Notes: generated from the letters alone by a model not told the origin. Shown: positions 1-8,719, numbered from the stretch's first letter. The stretch is 64,000 bases of DNA from JBGPTF01 sp041490445 (GCA_041490445.1 JBGPTF010000012.1:62001-126000), one strand, 5' to 3'. Numbers and translations are program-made.

Positions 1-546
1 AGGATCTCCGCCGAGGCGCAATTCATAGAGGACGTAGAACCGGCGGCCCTCGGGGAGGGTCAGGACGCGACCGGCGATTTCGTCGAGGGAGTCGCGACGC
101 ACTTCTTCGCCGCACCGCGAACAGAAAGTGCGGCCGACGCGGGCGTAGAGCAGACGGAGGTAGTCGTAAATCTCGGTTGCCGTCGCCACGGTCGAGCGGG
201 GATTGCGGGTGGTGTTCTTCTGCCGGATGGCGATGGCCGGGGCGATGCCGGAAATTTCGTCCACATCGGGTTTTTCGATGCGCTCGAGGAATTGCCGGGC
301 GTAGGCTGACAGGGATTCGATGTAGCGGCGCTGGCCTTCGGCATAGAGGGTGTCGAACGCGAGGCTGGATTTGCCCGAGCCGGAAACCCCGGTGACGACC
401 GTGATGGCGTTGTGCGGGATCTCGAAATCGATGTTCTTCAGATTGTGGACGCGCGCCCCGCGGACGCGAATCACCTCCGGCTCGGCCGCAGGGATGACGG
501 CGGCCTGCGGGCCGGAGCGGGTCTCCTCTGGTGTGTTCTTTGGCAT
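1..546 (-). CDS. uvrA: Excinuclease ABC subunit A, N-terminal part (cut by window edge)
   Basis: Amino-terminal 182 residues of UvrA, the DNA-damage-recognition ATPase of nucleotide excision repair, which works with UvrB and UvrC in the cytoplasm. After about 25 variable residues come the family opening (VHNLKNID), a Walker A loop GVSGSGKS near residues 53-60, the stretch YIESLSAYARQFL and a CRRCG motif. The ATG at 544-546 is the natural start; a TATAAT hexamer sits 15 nt upstream with no Shine-Dalgarno. The rest of the gene lies left of the window. It is divergent from deoB. Confidence 0.96.
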   Translation of the reverse strand, partial: MPKNTPEETRSGPQAAVIPAAEPEVIRVRGARVHNLKNIDFEIPHNAITVVTGVSGSGKSSLAFDTLYAEGQRRYIESLSAYARQFLERIEKPDVDEISGIAPAIAIRQKNTTRNPRSTVATATEIYDYLRLLYARVGRTFCSRCGEEVRRDSLDEIAGRVLTLPEGRRFYVLYELRLGGDP

Positions 547-561
547 TAGCCCAAACTGAAA

Positions 562-590
562 ATTATACGTCGCGGGGTGGCAGGGGGCAA
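562..590 (-). promoter_or_regulatory. Predicted uvrA promoter
   Basis: On the minus strand, TTGCCC (-35) is followed after 17 bp by a perfect TATAAT (-10, at 562-567), 15 nt before the uvrA ATG. The expected transcription start gives a leader of under 10 nt. Predicted from consensus match only. Confidence 0.6.
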
Positions 591-672
591 TTCCAGGTTC
601 AGAGGGCACATCCGGGGTGCGCGGCGCCTGTGATAGATTGCATCGAGCAGCGAACGAGCGGGAGGGAAGGGC

Positions 673-1854
673 ATGGCGCGTTTCGAGCGGGTCATCTGGA
701 TCGTCCTCGACAGCGTCGGCTGCGGCGAATTGCCCGATGCCGCGGATTACGGCGACGTCGGACGCGACACGCTCGGCCACATCGCGCGCTCGCGCCCGCT
801 ACACCTGCGCAATCTCGTCCGACTTGGCATCGCGAACATTCGACCGCTCGATCACCTGACGCCTCCCGCGCGGCCTGACGGATGCTTCGGCAAGGGCGCC
901 ACGCGCTCCCCCGGAAAAGATACGACGACGGGTCACTGGGAGATGGCGGGGATCTGGCTCGAGCGGGCGTTCCCGGTTTACAAGCAGGGGTTTCCGCGCG
1001 AGTTGATGGACCGATTCGAAAAGGCCATCGGGCGAAAGACGCTGGGCAACAAGCCCGCCTCAGGGACGGAGATACTTGGAGAGCTGGGCGCGGAACACCT
1101 GCGCACGGGATTTCCGATCGTGTACACGTCGGGCGACAGCGTTTTTCAAATTGCGACGCATGAGGACGTGATCCCCGTGCCGGAGTTGTACCGCATGTGT
1201 GAGATCGCGCGAAAAATGCTGGATGGGCCGCACCGCGTGGGCCGCGTGATTGCGCGGCCGTTCGTGGGGACGCCGGGAAAATTCCGGCGCACGGAGCGGC
1301 GGCACGATTATGCCGTCGAGCCGCCGAAGCCGATGCTGCTCGACGTGCTTGCGGAGCGCGGCGTCCCTGTGTTCGGAATCGGCAAGATTCACGACATCTA
1401 TAACGGCCGCGGAGTCGAGCGATACGTGACGACGAAGAACAACGCGGACGGAATGGAGAAACTCACGGCGACGCTGGGGCAGCAGCCAAGCGGACTGATC
1501 TTTGCCAACTTGGTGGATTTCGACATGCTCTACGGCCATCGGAAGGACGTGGAAGGCTTCGCGCACTCGCTCGAAGAGTTTGACGCGCTGCTGGGGCCGC
1601 TGCTCGGCCGACTCGCCGAGCGCGATCTGCTGCTCATCACCGCGGACCACGGCTGCGACCCCGATCCCGTTGCACCCACCACCGATCACTCCCGCGAGTA
1701 CGTGCCGATCCTCGCGTTTGGCCGCGGCGCGCAGCGTGGCGTGGATTTGGGCGTGCGGCAAACGCTCGCGGACATGGGTCAGACGGTCGCAGAGAATTTC
1801 GGCGGCGCAATTCCTCACGGCAGGAGTTTTCTTTCACAGATTCTGGCGAGCTAG
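673..1854 (+). CDS. deoB: Phosphopentomutase
   Basis: DeoB (393 aa) interconverts ribose/deoxyribose 1-phosphate and 5-phosphate in nucleoside salvage. It is a cytoplasmic alkaline-phosphatase-superfamily enzyme with two Mn2+ ions. The metal-site motif VLDSVGCGELPDA opens the protein, followed by KDTTTGHWEMAG, then GKIHDIY and ITADHGCDPD plus TDHSREYVP with further metal-binding Asp and His residues. Length is normal for the family. The ATG at 673 has a purine-rich GGGAGGGAAGGGC just upstream. It stands alone, divergent from uvrA and convergent with the VWA pair. Confidence 0.96.
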   Translation: MARFERVIWIVLDSVGCGELPDAADYGDVGRDTLGHIARSRPLHLRNLVRLGIANIRPLDHLTPPARPDGCFGKGATRSPGKDTTTGHWEMAGIWLERAFPVYKQGFPRELMDRFEKAIGRKTLGNKPASGTEILGELGAEHLRTGFPIVYTSGDSVFQIATHEDVIPVPELYRMCEIARKMLDGPHRVGRVIARPFVGTPGKFRRTERRHDYAVEPPKPMLLDVLAERGVPVFGIGKIHDIYNGRGVERYVTTKNNADGMEKLTATLGQQPSGLIFANLVDFDMLYGHRKDVEGFAHSLEEFDALLGPLLGRLAERDLLLITADHGCDPDPVAPTTDHSREYVPILAFGRGAQRGVDLGVRQTLADMGQTVAENFGGAIPHGRSFLSQILAS

Positions 1855-1970
1855 AAATATCTTCTCTCGAGGCCGCTCTGGGGATGGCGGCTCACCCCTT
1901 GGCGGCGATTCCTTCGTGAAGACTTCAGGGCGGTTGCTAACAGCGAACCGTGCGGGGAAAGCGTGGCGAG

Positions 1971-3008
1971 TTACTGGGCCGCGGAAGAGTCGCGATGGGC
2001 GTAGTATCCGGGCCGCGTCCGGATGGACATTTTGCCTCGTCCGCGCGGCGGGTCCACGCGAACCTGCACGCTGCGGAACGTGCCGTCTCTCTTGGAATTC
2101 GTGGGATAGTAGGCCAGGGTGTATTGGTTGCGGATGTCGTGCGCAATCTTCGTGCAGATCGCTTCGACCTCGTTCGTGTCCTTTGGGAAATAGGCCTCGC
2201 CGCCGGTTGCTTCGGCGACCGTTTTGAGGGCGCGGGTGGCTCGCTTCTTTTCTTTCCGGTCGTCCTCGGAAAAGAGACCGATGGCGTAGATGATCGTCCC
2301 GGACTGCTGAGCGGCCTGGACGGTAAAGGCGAGGTCTTTGCGGCTGGAATTATCTTCGCCGTCGGTAATCACCAGCAGAACCTTTTTGTCGTGTGATCCC
2401 TTCTGCAGGTGATCGAGCGATCCGATCATGGCGTCGTAGAGCGCCGTGCTGCCGCGGGAGTCGATGCGCTCGAGCGCTTCGCGGAGCTCTTTGACGTCGC
2501 TGGTGAAATCCTTGTCGAGGTCGAGGTAGTACTCGTCGTTGAAATTGACGACGAAAACCTGGTCCTGGGGATTGCTGGTCTGCACAAAAGTGAGCGCGGC
2601 GGCGTTGACCCGTGGCCGCTTCGTGCGCATGCTGGCGCTGTTGTCGATGACCAGGCCCATGGTGACGGGGACATCTTCGCGTTTGAACAGGGCAATCTTC
2701 TGTTCGACCCGGTCTTCGGAGACGTGAAAATTGCTCTCCTTGAGATCGGGGACGAAGTTGCCGTTGTCGTCGAGAACGCTGGTGTGGAGCACGACGAGGT
2801 CCACGTCGCGCCGGATGCGGAATCCTTCGTCACTTTTTCCCGCGGGCTTTTGTGGCGGGGTTGCGCCCGGCGGCGGAGGCGGCACAGGCTGCTGCGCGCG
2901 CACAGCGGGCGCAAATCCTGTACCGAGGATGGCGAGCAGCAGGGTTAAGAAAAAAGCGGGAAGGCGGTTCCGGCTAGTGGCCGGGGGCGTAGTAACCGTA
3001 TTTGGCAT
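1971..3008 (-). CDS. VWFA-related secreted protein (acidobacterial type), copy 1
   Basis: A 345-aa protein with an N-terminal hydrophobic export segment (LPAFFLTLLLAILG... ending near AVRAQ), a Pro-rich linker and a von Willebrand A domain. The metal-ion-dependent adhesion site reads DNSASM, with ITDGEDNSS later in the domain. The C-terminus (RNQYTLAYYPTN, then GYYAHR) is shared with the neighbouring VWA protein, so the two look like tandem paralogs. The ATG at 3008 was chosen because it places a signal peptide at the N-terminus; the gene then overlaps the upstream paralog by 35 bp, suggesting coupled translation. Such proteins are abundant in acidobacteria; a specific role is not known. Confidence 0.85.
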   Translation of the reverse strand: MPNTVTTPPATSRNRLPAFFLTLLLAILGTGFAPAVRAQQPVPPPPPGATPPQKPAGKSDEGFRIRRDVDLVVLHTSVLDDNGNFVPDLKESNFHVSEDRVEQKIALFKREDVPVTMGLVIDNSASMRTKRPRVNAAALTFVQTSNPQDQVFVVNFNDEYYLDLDKDFTSDVKELREALERIDSRGSTALYDAMIGSLDHLQKGSHDKKVLLVITDGEDNSSRKDLAFTVQAAQQSGTIIYAIGLFSEDDRKEKKRATRALKTVAEATGGEAYFPKDTNEVEAICTKIAHDIRNQYTLAYYPTNSKRDGTFRSVQVRVDPPRGRGKMSIRTRPGYYAHRDSSAAQ

Positions 3009-4023
3009 AGACGCGGAGCGGCGGCAATCCTTTCGGGGGCCGAAGCCTGATTTTAATCTTGCGCCACTTTCCATCGCGCGCGTGATTGCCCGGCCTGTAA
3101 CCCAAGACATACTGGTTGCGGAGCTCCATGCTGATCTTGGTGGCGATGTCGGGGAGATCATTGAGATTATCGACCTTGTACGTCCTGCCGCCGGTCATTT
3201 CCGTCAATTCGGTGAGGAGAGCCGGGCCCTGATCCAACTCCGGAGCGCCGCTGCCATAGATGCCGATGGCATAAAGCTGAACATCTGATTCTTTCACAAA
3301 ACTCCGGATGTCCATCTCATTATATCGGCTGTGGTTGTCGCCTCCGTCAGATATGATGAGCAAAGCGCGCTTGGTGTTGCGCGCTCCCTTCATCTGGCTC
3401 AAGCCGAGATAGACGGCGTCGAGCAGCGCCGTACGCCCATGGGTGTGGGAATAAAGCATGCGGCTCTGCAAGTCTTCGACGCTGGAGGTGAAGGGACTGA
3501 CGAGCTGCGCCCGGTCGTTGAAATTCACGAGGAAGAACTCATCCTGCGGGTTGGCGGTCCTGAAGAACTGCACTGCCGCCATCCGCGAGCGGTCCGCCTT
3601 ATCGGACATGCTTCCGCTCATATCGAAAATCACGCCAATCGAGATGGGGACATCCTCGCTGGCGAAGTGAACAATTTCCTGCTCGCTGTTGTCCTCGAAA
3701 ACGCGGAAGTTTTCCGACTCCAGACCGGTGACGAGCCGGCCGAAGGGATCGGTGACGGTGGCATTGACGAGCACCATGTCCACATCAATCTTGATGGGCG
3801 GCTTGTCGTCCTTGGCGGCAAGGGAAGCAGGTTGCGGGAGATTCGGGGATGGCGACTGGGAGGAGAGAAGGGGCACGAAAGCGGCGAAGAGCGCGAAAAC
3901 GATGACAACACATGCCGCCAGCAGAATCTTCCGCGCTTGCGGCTGCGTTGCCGAATGTTTCACGCTTCCCTCGAGCTGCCGCGGGATGAGTGCAACCTCT
4001 TGTTTCGACTCTAGGCGAATCAT
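2974..4023 (-). CDS. VWFA-related protein (acidobacterial type), copy 2
   Basis: A 349-aa protein with a membrane-spanning or signal-anchor segment near residues 32-52 (ILLAACVVIVFALFAAFVPL), then a VWA domain with intact MIDAS (DMSGSMS) and ISDGGDNHS. It ends with the same module as copy 1 (RNQYVLGYRPGN ... KYGYYAPG). The ATG at 4023 is preferred over an open frame extending to about 4293 because the extra residues are low-complexity and lie before the membrane segment. It is first of the two-gene VWA unit. It probably binds a divalent metal and a protein partner outside the cytoplasmic membrane; the partner is unknown. Confidence 0.85.
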   Translation of the reverse strand: MIRLESKQEVALIPRQLEGSVKHSATQPQARKILLAACVVIVFALFAAFVPLLSSQSPSPNLPQPASLAAKDDKPPIKIDVDMVLVNATVTDPFGRLVTGLESENFRVFEDNSEQEIVHFASEDVPISIGVIFDMSGSMSDKADRSRMAAVQFFRTANPQDEFFLVNFNDRAQLVSPFTSSVEDLQSRMLYSHTHGRTALLDAVYLGLSQMKGARNTKRALLIISDGGDNHSRYNEMDIRSFVKESDVQLYAIGIYGSGAPELDQGPALLTELTEMTGGRTYKVDNLNDLPDIATKISMELRNQYVLGYRPGNHARDGKWRKIKIRLRPPKGLPPLRVYAKYGYYAPGH

Positions 4024-4190
4024 ACCACCGCGCGAATTGAAATCAAACGTGCGCGGGGACGTGCCAACTACGGCCGGAGTGAACCGGCGAGGCCGTCCTC
4101 GAACGGTTTTGGGCTCCGGGTCGCGCGCGACCGGCTGCGGGATCGAGGGGCCCGAATCTTCGTCGGTGCAGTCCACGCAGATGGCCGGTC

Positions 4191-5381
4191 CTATCTTGCG
4201 GTTCTCTCTTTGACGGAGATAGCGAACAGAACTGTCCCTATGATTCCAATGATTCCAGCCGTGACGAAGGGGACCTGAGGACGGATCTTCCAAAGCAACC
4301 CACCGATAACCGATGCAGGCGTAATCGAGAAACTTCGCACGAGGTAGTAGAGTCCCACGGTCCGAGCTCTTAGCCCGGGTTCGGCGAGGTCAACGATCAT
4401 TGCCTTGCGAGAGGGCTCGCCGATTTCCCGCAGGCCCCCCACCGTGAAGGCAAGAACCAAGCCTTTGAAGCTGTGTGCCAGAATAACGCTGACCGGAAAC
4501 AGGGCGAAGCAGAGGAAGGTGGCAATGACAAACGGTCTGCGACCGACCCGGTCGGCGATTCTGGCAGAGGGAAGGTAGATGAGGATCGCGGTTGCGAGCT
4601 GGACGGCGACGAGGATGCCGTATTGCGGGATCGTGACGCCGGTGACGTTGGTGACGTAAAGAACGACAAAGATATCAGCCATTCCCTCGCAGGCACGAAT
4701 CGCAATGTCGGAAACGAGCAACCGTTTCAGCGTGGAGTGAAAAGAGTTCCAGACGCCCCACAGCCTCACCCTGTCCCTGGGAGTGAGAGGCACATTGATG
4801 GTCCAGAGCACCGGGATGGTGATCCCCACAAAAATGATGGTGATCCAAAGGCCCATTCGAATGCCGGAGCGGAGACCCAGTGCGCCAATCATGGCGCCGC
4901 CGAGAAGGGGAGAGATCACCATGGGGATGCGCTTCAGAATGGATTGGACGGTGAAGCCCATCGCGCGCAGGTCACTGGGAAGCGCGTCGCCGATGGTTGC
5001 GAAGATGGCAGGCGAGGCCATGGACTGCCACGCCATCGCCAGAGCCAATCCCAGGAAGAGAAACGGCCAGGAAGGACTGAATAGGTAGACGAGATAACCC
5101 GCCAGGGCGGCAGCAAGGAAGGTCAGGAATGCCCGGCGGCGTCCCCAATGGTCGGCCAGCCAGCCGCCGGGGTATTGATACAGCGCATCGAAGAAATCTT
5201 CCGAAGTGCCAAACAATCCAACAACGGCGACACTGGCTCCGAGTGATTCCAGATATTTTGGGAGGAACTTTTTCCAGAGTTCCTCGCCTAACCCTACTAG
5301 AAAAACGGCTACTGAAGCGGCGGCGACGTTCCGCTCAATGCCGAGAGAGTTTGCAAGTCGTCTGCGGGTAGTTGCTTCCAG
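4191..5381 (-). CDS. MFS transporter, probable CTG start, last gene of ChrB operon
   Basis: Major facilitator superfamily permease of about 396 aa. The conserved loop between TM2 and TM3 (GGWLADHWGRRRAF) and the matching second-half loop (ARIADRVGRRPFV) are clear. The frame is open upstream of the first TTG (5216): the extra residues include a plausible first helix (VAAASVAVFLVGLGEELW), which a TTG start would delete. No ATG, GTG or TTG exists between 5217 and the in-frame stop at 5409-5411, but a CTG at 5379-5381 has a good Shine-Dalgarno (GGAGAG, about 8 nt away), so I place the start there. It lies 41 bp downstream of the ChrB C-domain gene. Substrate unknown; oxyanion export is inferred from context only. 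Confidence 0.85.
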   Translation of the reverse strand: MEATTRRRLANSLGIERNVAAASVAVFLVGLGEELWKKFLPKYLESLGASVAVVGLFGTSEDFFDALYQYPGGWLADHWGRRRAFLTFLAAALAGYLVYLFSPSWPFLFLGLALAMAWQSMASPAIFATIGDALPSDLRAMGFTVQSILKRIPMVISPLLGGAMIGALGLRSGIRMGLWITIIFVGITIPVLWTINVPLTPRDRVRLWGVWNSFHSTLKRLLVSDIAIRACEGMADIFVVLYVTNVTGVTIPQYGILVAVQLATAILIYLPSARIADRVGRRPFVIATFLCFALFPVSVILAHSFKGLVLAFTVGGLREIGEPSRKAMIVDLAEPGLRARTVGLYYLVRSFSITPASVIGGLLWKIRPQVPFVTAGIIGIIGTVLFAISVKERTAR

Positions 5382-5422
5382 AAATCTTTCTCTCCGCGCC
5401 GATGGGAGCTATTGCCAAGGCT

Positions 5423-5893
5423 TCAGGCCGCATCCTTGAAAGCTCCGCCAGGCTTCCCACGCTTCACCATCTCCTGGCAATAGGCGTACAACGCGTCATA
5501 GACAATCCACTCGGCCGCATTGATTTCCTGGTCGTTCGCGAATCCCAAATGTCGAAATCCCTCTGCGACCGCGTTCAGCCCGGCAGCCTCGGGCTGATGC
5601 CATAGTGTGTTGTCTGTATCAGCGCCGTTGACGATTCTTCCCAGGAGTTGCAGAGCCGAGTCCTCGGTGAGGTTGTACTTCCTGAGAATCACCTCGAAAG
5701 AGCATTCCTTTCCGTGGTGACCGAGTTCAACCCCCGGAACGTCGTAGGGCGTTGCGTCCAATCGGCGCGCTTCAGAAAGCACTTGCTCTGCCGGCACAAA
5801 GTGGAATTCCGCTTGCGGGTCCACAAACTTCTTGATCAGCCACGGGCAGGCAACCCGATCCACTTTCACGTGCTCGCGTGTGATCCACTTCAT
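5423..5893 (-). CDS. Stand-alone ChrB C-terminal domain protein
   Basis: A 156-aa protein matching only the C-terminal half of ChrB-type chromate resistance proteins. It shares with the full-length ChrB upstream in this operon the block R-x-A-C/S-x-W-L-I-[KR]-[KR]-F-[VI]-D near the N-terminus and the motif GHxGxxC[ST]FE (here GHHGKECSFE). The His and Cys in that motif could be functional. It lacks the N-terminal DNA-binding-type half. It sits between the DUF1259 and MFS genes with 41-45 bp spacers. ChrB C-domains are linked to chromate sensing and resistance; here no chrA is adjacent, so the true ligand is open. Confidence 0.85.
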   Translation of the reverse strand: MKWITREHVKVDRVACPWLIKKFVDPQAEFHFVPAEQVLSEARRLDATPYDVPGVELGHHGKECSFEVILRKYNLTEDSALQLLGRIVNGADTDNTLWHQPEAAGLNAVAEGFRHLGFANDQEINAAEWIVYDALYAYCQEMVKRGKPGGAFKDAA

Positions 5894-5938
5894 GGTTTGC
5901 TCTTCTACGTTACTGTCGTCGGTCAGAATTACAGATTT

Positions 5939-6820
5939 TCACTTTGTCGAAACATGGTTCAAGGCAGCTTTGATCCCCTCTGCGACTGATGCGGGGCTCC
6001 CAACAGCCCAAAAGTGCATGAAGAAAAGCCGCGGCTGCTCCGTGAGCATGTGACTATGCAGAGCAGTCACAGAAATATGGTGTTGTTCGAGCGCGGAAAT
6101 CACCGGGTTGACTTCCGCCGCCGTCAGCACGAAATCACCGGTCGTTGCCACTTTTCCCGGGCCCGCCTCCTGAAAGTTGATGGACTCAGCAACTCCCAAC
6201 GAAGGGGGCATAGTCATCCCGCCCGCCGTCATCGTGATCGGTTCGGCGCGCGGGATTCCGAAAGCCAGAACTCCCCCGTTGAACTTGCCCTGCTGCCCGA
6301 GGGAATCTTCTACGGCCTTCACAAATGTGGGCTCTGCAGTCGCTTGGGGAGCAGCGGGTTTTGCCATAGGTGTCTTCGATTCGGCCAACGCGGCCTTGAA
6401 GGATTCGGCTAACTCCCGGGCCTTCCCGTGGCCCATATAGTGTATGTACATAACGTGAGGGGTCTCGCCCAGCAGATGGTTGTGGAGCGCGGTAATCTCG
6501 ATGCCGCGTTGTCGGAGTTTCGACATCACGCTTCCCACCTCGCCCTGAAGCAGGACGATGTCTCCCATCACGATCGCGTCGTCATCGCTGCCCGCGAAGG
6601 CGGCCCACGAACCCAAAGCCAATCCGGGCTTGATAGCGACCCCGTCCAGCGTGACATGCAAGTCCGAGCGCGGGAACCCGAACCTGTAAACCTGCCCCAG
6701 TTTCTGGCCCGAGCGTCCAAGGATTTGGTCCAGTTTGGCTGTGTCTAATCCTTGCGCACACACAACTGCGGGAAATAAGAAACAAACAGCGAGCAACACA
6801 AGACGTCTGATCGAAATCAT
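5939..6820 (-). CDS. Exported protein with two DUF1259 (LppY/LpqO-like) repeats
   Basis: A 293-aa secreted protein: signal peptide (ISIRRLVLLAVCFLFPAVVCAQ), then two internally repeated DUF1259 modules. The repeats are visible as ITALHNHLLGETP...HYMGHG in the first and VTALHSHMLTEQP...HFWAVG in the second; the HxH and following His residues recur and look like a metal or ligand site. The ATG at 6820 has AAAGGGG just upstream and puts the signal peptide at the N-terminus; an in-frame ATG at 6853 is less likely. It is the third gene of the ChrB operon. Function of DUF1259 is not established; periplasmic binding or sequestration is a guess. Confidence 0.85.
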   Translation of the reverse strand: MISIRRLVLLAVCFLFPAVVCAQGLDTAKLDQILGRSGQKLGQVYRFGFPRSDLHVTLDGVAIKPGLALGSWAAFAGSDDDAIVMGDIVLLQGEVGSVMSKLRQRGIEITALHNHLLGETPHVMYIHYMGHGKARELAESFKAALAESKTPMAKPAAPQATAEPTFVKAVEDSLGQQGKFNGGVLAFGIPRAEPITMTAGGMTMPPSLGVAESINFQEAGPGKVATTGDFVLTAAEVNPVISALEQHHISVTALHSHMLTEQPRLFFMHFWAVGSPASVAEGIKAALNHVSTK

Positions 6821-6849
6821 GGGTGTTTTCCCCTTTCGAAATATTTGAT

Positions 6850-7605
6850 TCATGGTGCGGAAATCTCGAGGTCGTCGAAATGAATCACCGAGTCTGCTTT
6901 TGTCCACAGACCCACTTTCCCCGGACCTGCAAACGTCTTATCGCTGGCGGAGAGTTTCAATTGGCCGTCGTAAAAACATTGGAATTGATCGCCTCGTGCA
7001 ATCACGTGGAGCGTATGCCACTCGTTCGGCGTGACCTTGAAGTTGCTGCCTGCAAATTGCACCCGGTGTCCGGCAACCACGTGATAGAGGCGATAGTTGT
7101 CTTCCAGCGCGTTCGCGCGCACGATGTAATAGTTGTTCGGGTCCTGATAGCGGAAAACAATCCCACCGGCCTCATCCACTTCTCCCGCCACCGCCTTGAA
7201 TTTGACGCTGACCGCGACATCCTGGTAGTTCCCGTCATCCGCAATCGCCAAGGGGAACCGGTAGTCCGTCTTGTCAGTTGAAATCTGCGCCAGTACATTC
7301 GGCTTCGAGGGCGCTGTGGGATCTTCCTGGATGACCCAAGTGCCTTCCGCCCCCCGCCCCGTGCGGGCAAAACTGAAATGGGCTGGTGATTTCCCCGCAG
7401 CGTCGGTGTCGAAGCGGTAGACAACCGGATGACTGGAAACCACGCTGGGCGCGCTGGGGATTGAGGGAGCAGTGGCGGCTTTCGCGGTTGCGGCGGGTTT
7501 ATCATCCTCATCGTCGTCCCCTGCTTCCCGCTTCTTTCCGCAGCCTGTGATTAGAAAGACCAACCCTGCGGCGACGATCCAAATCAGCGATCGTTTGAAA
7601 GTCAT
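6850..7605 (-). CDS. Lipoprotein with concanavalin-like (DUF1080-type) domain
   Basis: A 251-aa lipoprotein. The N-terminus has a hydrophobic segment ending in a lipobox (LVFLITGC), an acidic and Ala/Pro-rich linker, then a beta-sandwich domain of the LamG/DUF1080 type (GGIVFRYQDPNNYYIVRAN, LWTKADSVIHFDDLEI). Proteins of this fold bind or hydrolyse sugars, but no catalytic set is recognisable. The start at 7605 has a strong Shine-Dalgarno (GAGGAGG). It is the second gene of the ChrB operon, 22 bp after chrB. Why a carbohydrate-type lipoprotein is co-transcribed with ChrB is unclear. Confidence 0.8.
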   Translation of the reverse strand: MTFKRSLIWIVAAGLVFLITGCGKKREAGDDDEDDKPAATAKAATAPSIPSAPSVVSSHPVVYRFDTDAAGKSPAHFSFARTGRGAEGTWVIQEDPTAPSKPNVLAQISTDKTDYRFPLAIADDGNYQDVAVSVKFKAVAGEVDEAGGIVFRYQDPNNYYIVRANALEDNYRLYHVVAGHRVQFAGSNFKVTPNEWHTLHVIARGDQFQCFYDGQLKLSASDKTFAGPGKVGLWTKADSVIHFDDLEISAP

Positions 7606-7627
7606 TTCGACACCTCCTCGCGTTTCT

Positions 7628-8554
7628 TCAAGAGAGTGAATGCCAGAGGCCCTCAACCATTTGAATCCCTCGTTCCAAAATCACGCGATCCAGCAGACCC
7701 AACCTGTCCCATCCCTTCAATATCTCGTCGATCCCAAAACCTTCTTTGCGGCCGAACTTCTCGTCAAGCAGATCTGCATCGTGAATGATTTCTCCAATCA
7801 CGCCGGCTTTCGGATTGCGAACGCGAAACGACTTTTGGAGCGTCTCGAACGTGCAGTCCTCTCCACGGTGTCCAAATCCGCCCTGAAACATATCGAAGGG
7901 TACTGCCTGGCGCGGAACACGATCTTCGAGAGCGAAAGTGAAGCGAGCTTTCTTATCAATAAAACGCCGAATCAGCCAGGCGGACGCTGACCGATCGATC
8001 CCAGGACGGGGCCGGGTGACCCAGACCCTGCCCGTATACTGCCGTGCATGAACCCTGGCTGATTCCTCCGGGAGCGAGGGAGCCGCATCCGCGCGCGCTA
8101 ACAATTCCTCGACTCGTTTTTGGAGCGGGCTCGTGAAGAAATCGATCTCCACAATCTCACGGAAACGTGTCCTGAGCCGGTTCACACGGCCTAACGCACG
8201 TTTCGGATGCGGAACAGAAGAGAGTTTCTGTAATTCCCGAATCAATTCCTGGTAGTCGCTAGCTCGCGCCTCTGCAAACCGCGCGATCAACTGAGATGTC
8301 GACAAGTTGTCAATGGACTGGACCTGGACAACAGAGGCCTCTCCCCCATACTTGCGAACTGCCGTTGCGAGCCACTCAAAGCGTTCCTGATTCGCCGGAT
8401 TGTTCGGGAGCAGGTAACCCGAGTTGCCAAGCGGAACGGCGCCGTAACGCTGCAGTTTTCGCCATACCTCGACCCTCTGGCTGGCGGACTTCGCCGGCAG
8501 GGTGAACGTCAGAAGCAGCCAAGGAGCCTGTTTCATGGGTCTGGCTATGGTCAT
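7628..8554 (-). CDS. chrB: ChrB-family chromate resistance/regulatory protein, full length
   Basis: A 308-aa ChrB. The N-terminal half (WLLLTFTLPAKSASQRVEVWRKLQRYGA...LLPNNPANQERFEWLA) is the conserved ChrB N-domain and the C-terminal half carries RSASAWLIRRFIDKKARF and GHRGEDCTFE. ChrB proteins are chromate-responsive regulators in characterised chr operons. It is first of five co-directional genes, and an inverted repeat overlaps its own -10 box, which fits autoregulation. The ATG at 8554 lacks a Shine-Dalgarno and lies 11 nt from the -10, suggesting a leaderless mRNA; an internal ATG at 8536 is possible. No ChrA transporter is adjacent. Confidence 0.88.
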   Translation of the reverse strand: MTIARPMKQAPWLLLTFTLPAKSASQRVEVWRKLQRYGAVPLGNSGYLLPNNPANQERFEWLATAVRKYGGEASVVQVQSIDNLSTSQLIARFAEARASDYQELIRELQKLSSVPHPKRALGRVNRLRTRFREIVEIDFFTSPLQKRVEELLARADAAPSLPEESARVHARQYTGRVWVTRPRPGIDRSASAWLIRRFIDKKARFTFALEDRVPRQAVPFDMFQGGFGHRGEDCTFETLQKSFRVRNPKAGVIGEIIHDADLLDEKFGRKEGFGIDEILKGWDRLGLLDRVILERGIQMVEGLWHSLS

Positions 8555-8565
8555 TGCCGATAAAC

Positions 8566-8593
8566 GTTATACCCATAACACAGCAGGTGTCAA
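8566..8593 (-). promoter_or_regulatory. chrB promoter with overlapping operator-like dyad
   Basis: Minus strand: TTGACA (8588-8593), 16-bp spacer, TATAAC (8566-8571), ending 11 nt before the chrB ATG. The inverted repeat GTTAT-4 nt-ATAAC at 8566-8579 overlaps the -10, a classic repressor position. The promoter match is strong; the operator is inferred from symmetry only. Confidence 0.65.
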
Positions 8594-8719
8594 CTTTCGA
8601 GAGAGCCTTGGCTTCGCCTTATTGGGGCTCCTTCATTCGCATGCCACGCCAGCGAACAAAGCCACGGTATCGAACAGTGATAAGATTTGCGGGCTGGCCA
8701 TCTTGATGAGGGACCTGGA

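Noticed and set aside
1855..1970. Terminator between deoB and the VWA pair
   Set aside because: Only weak GC-rich complementarity, no stem followed by a T-run.
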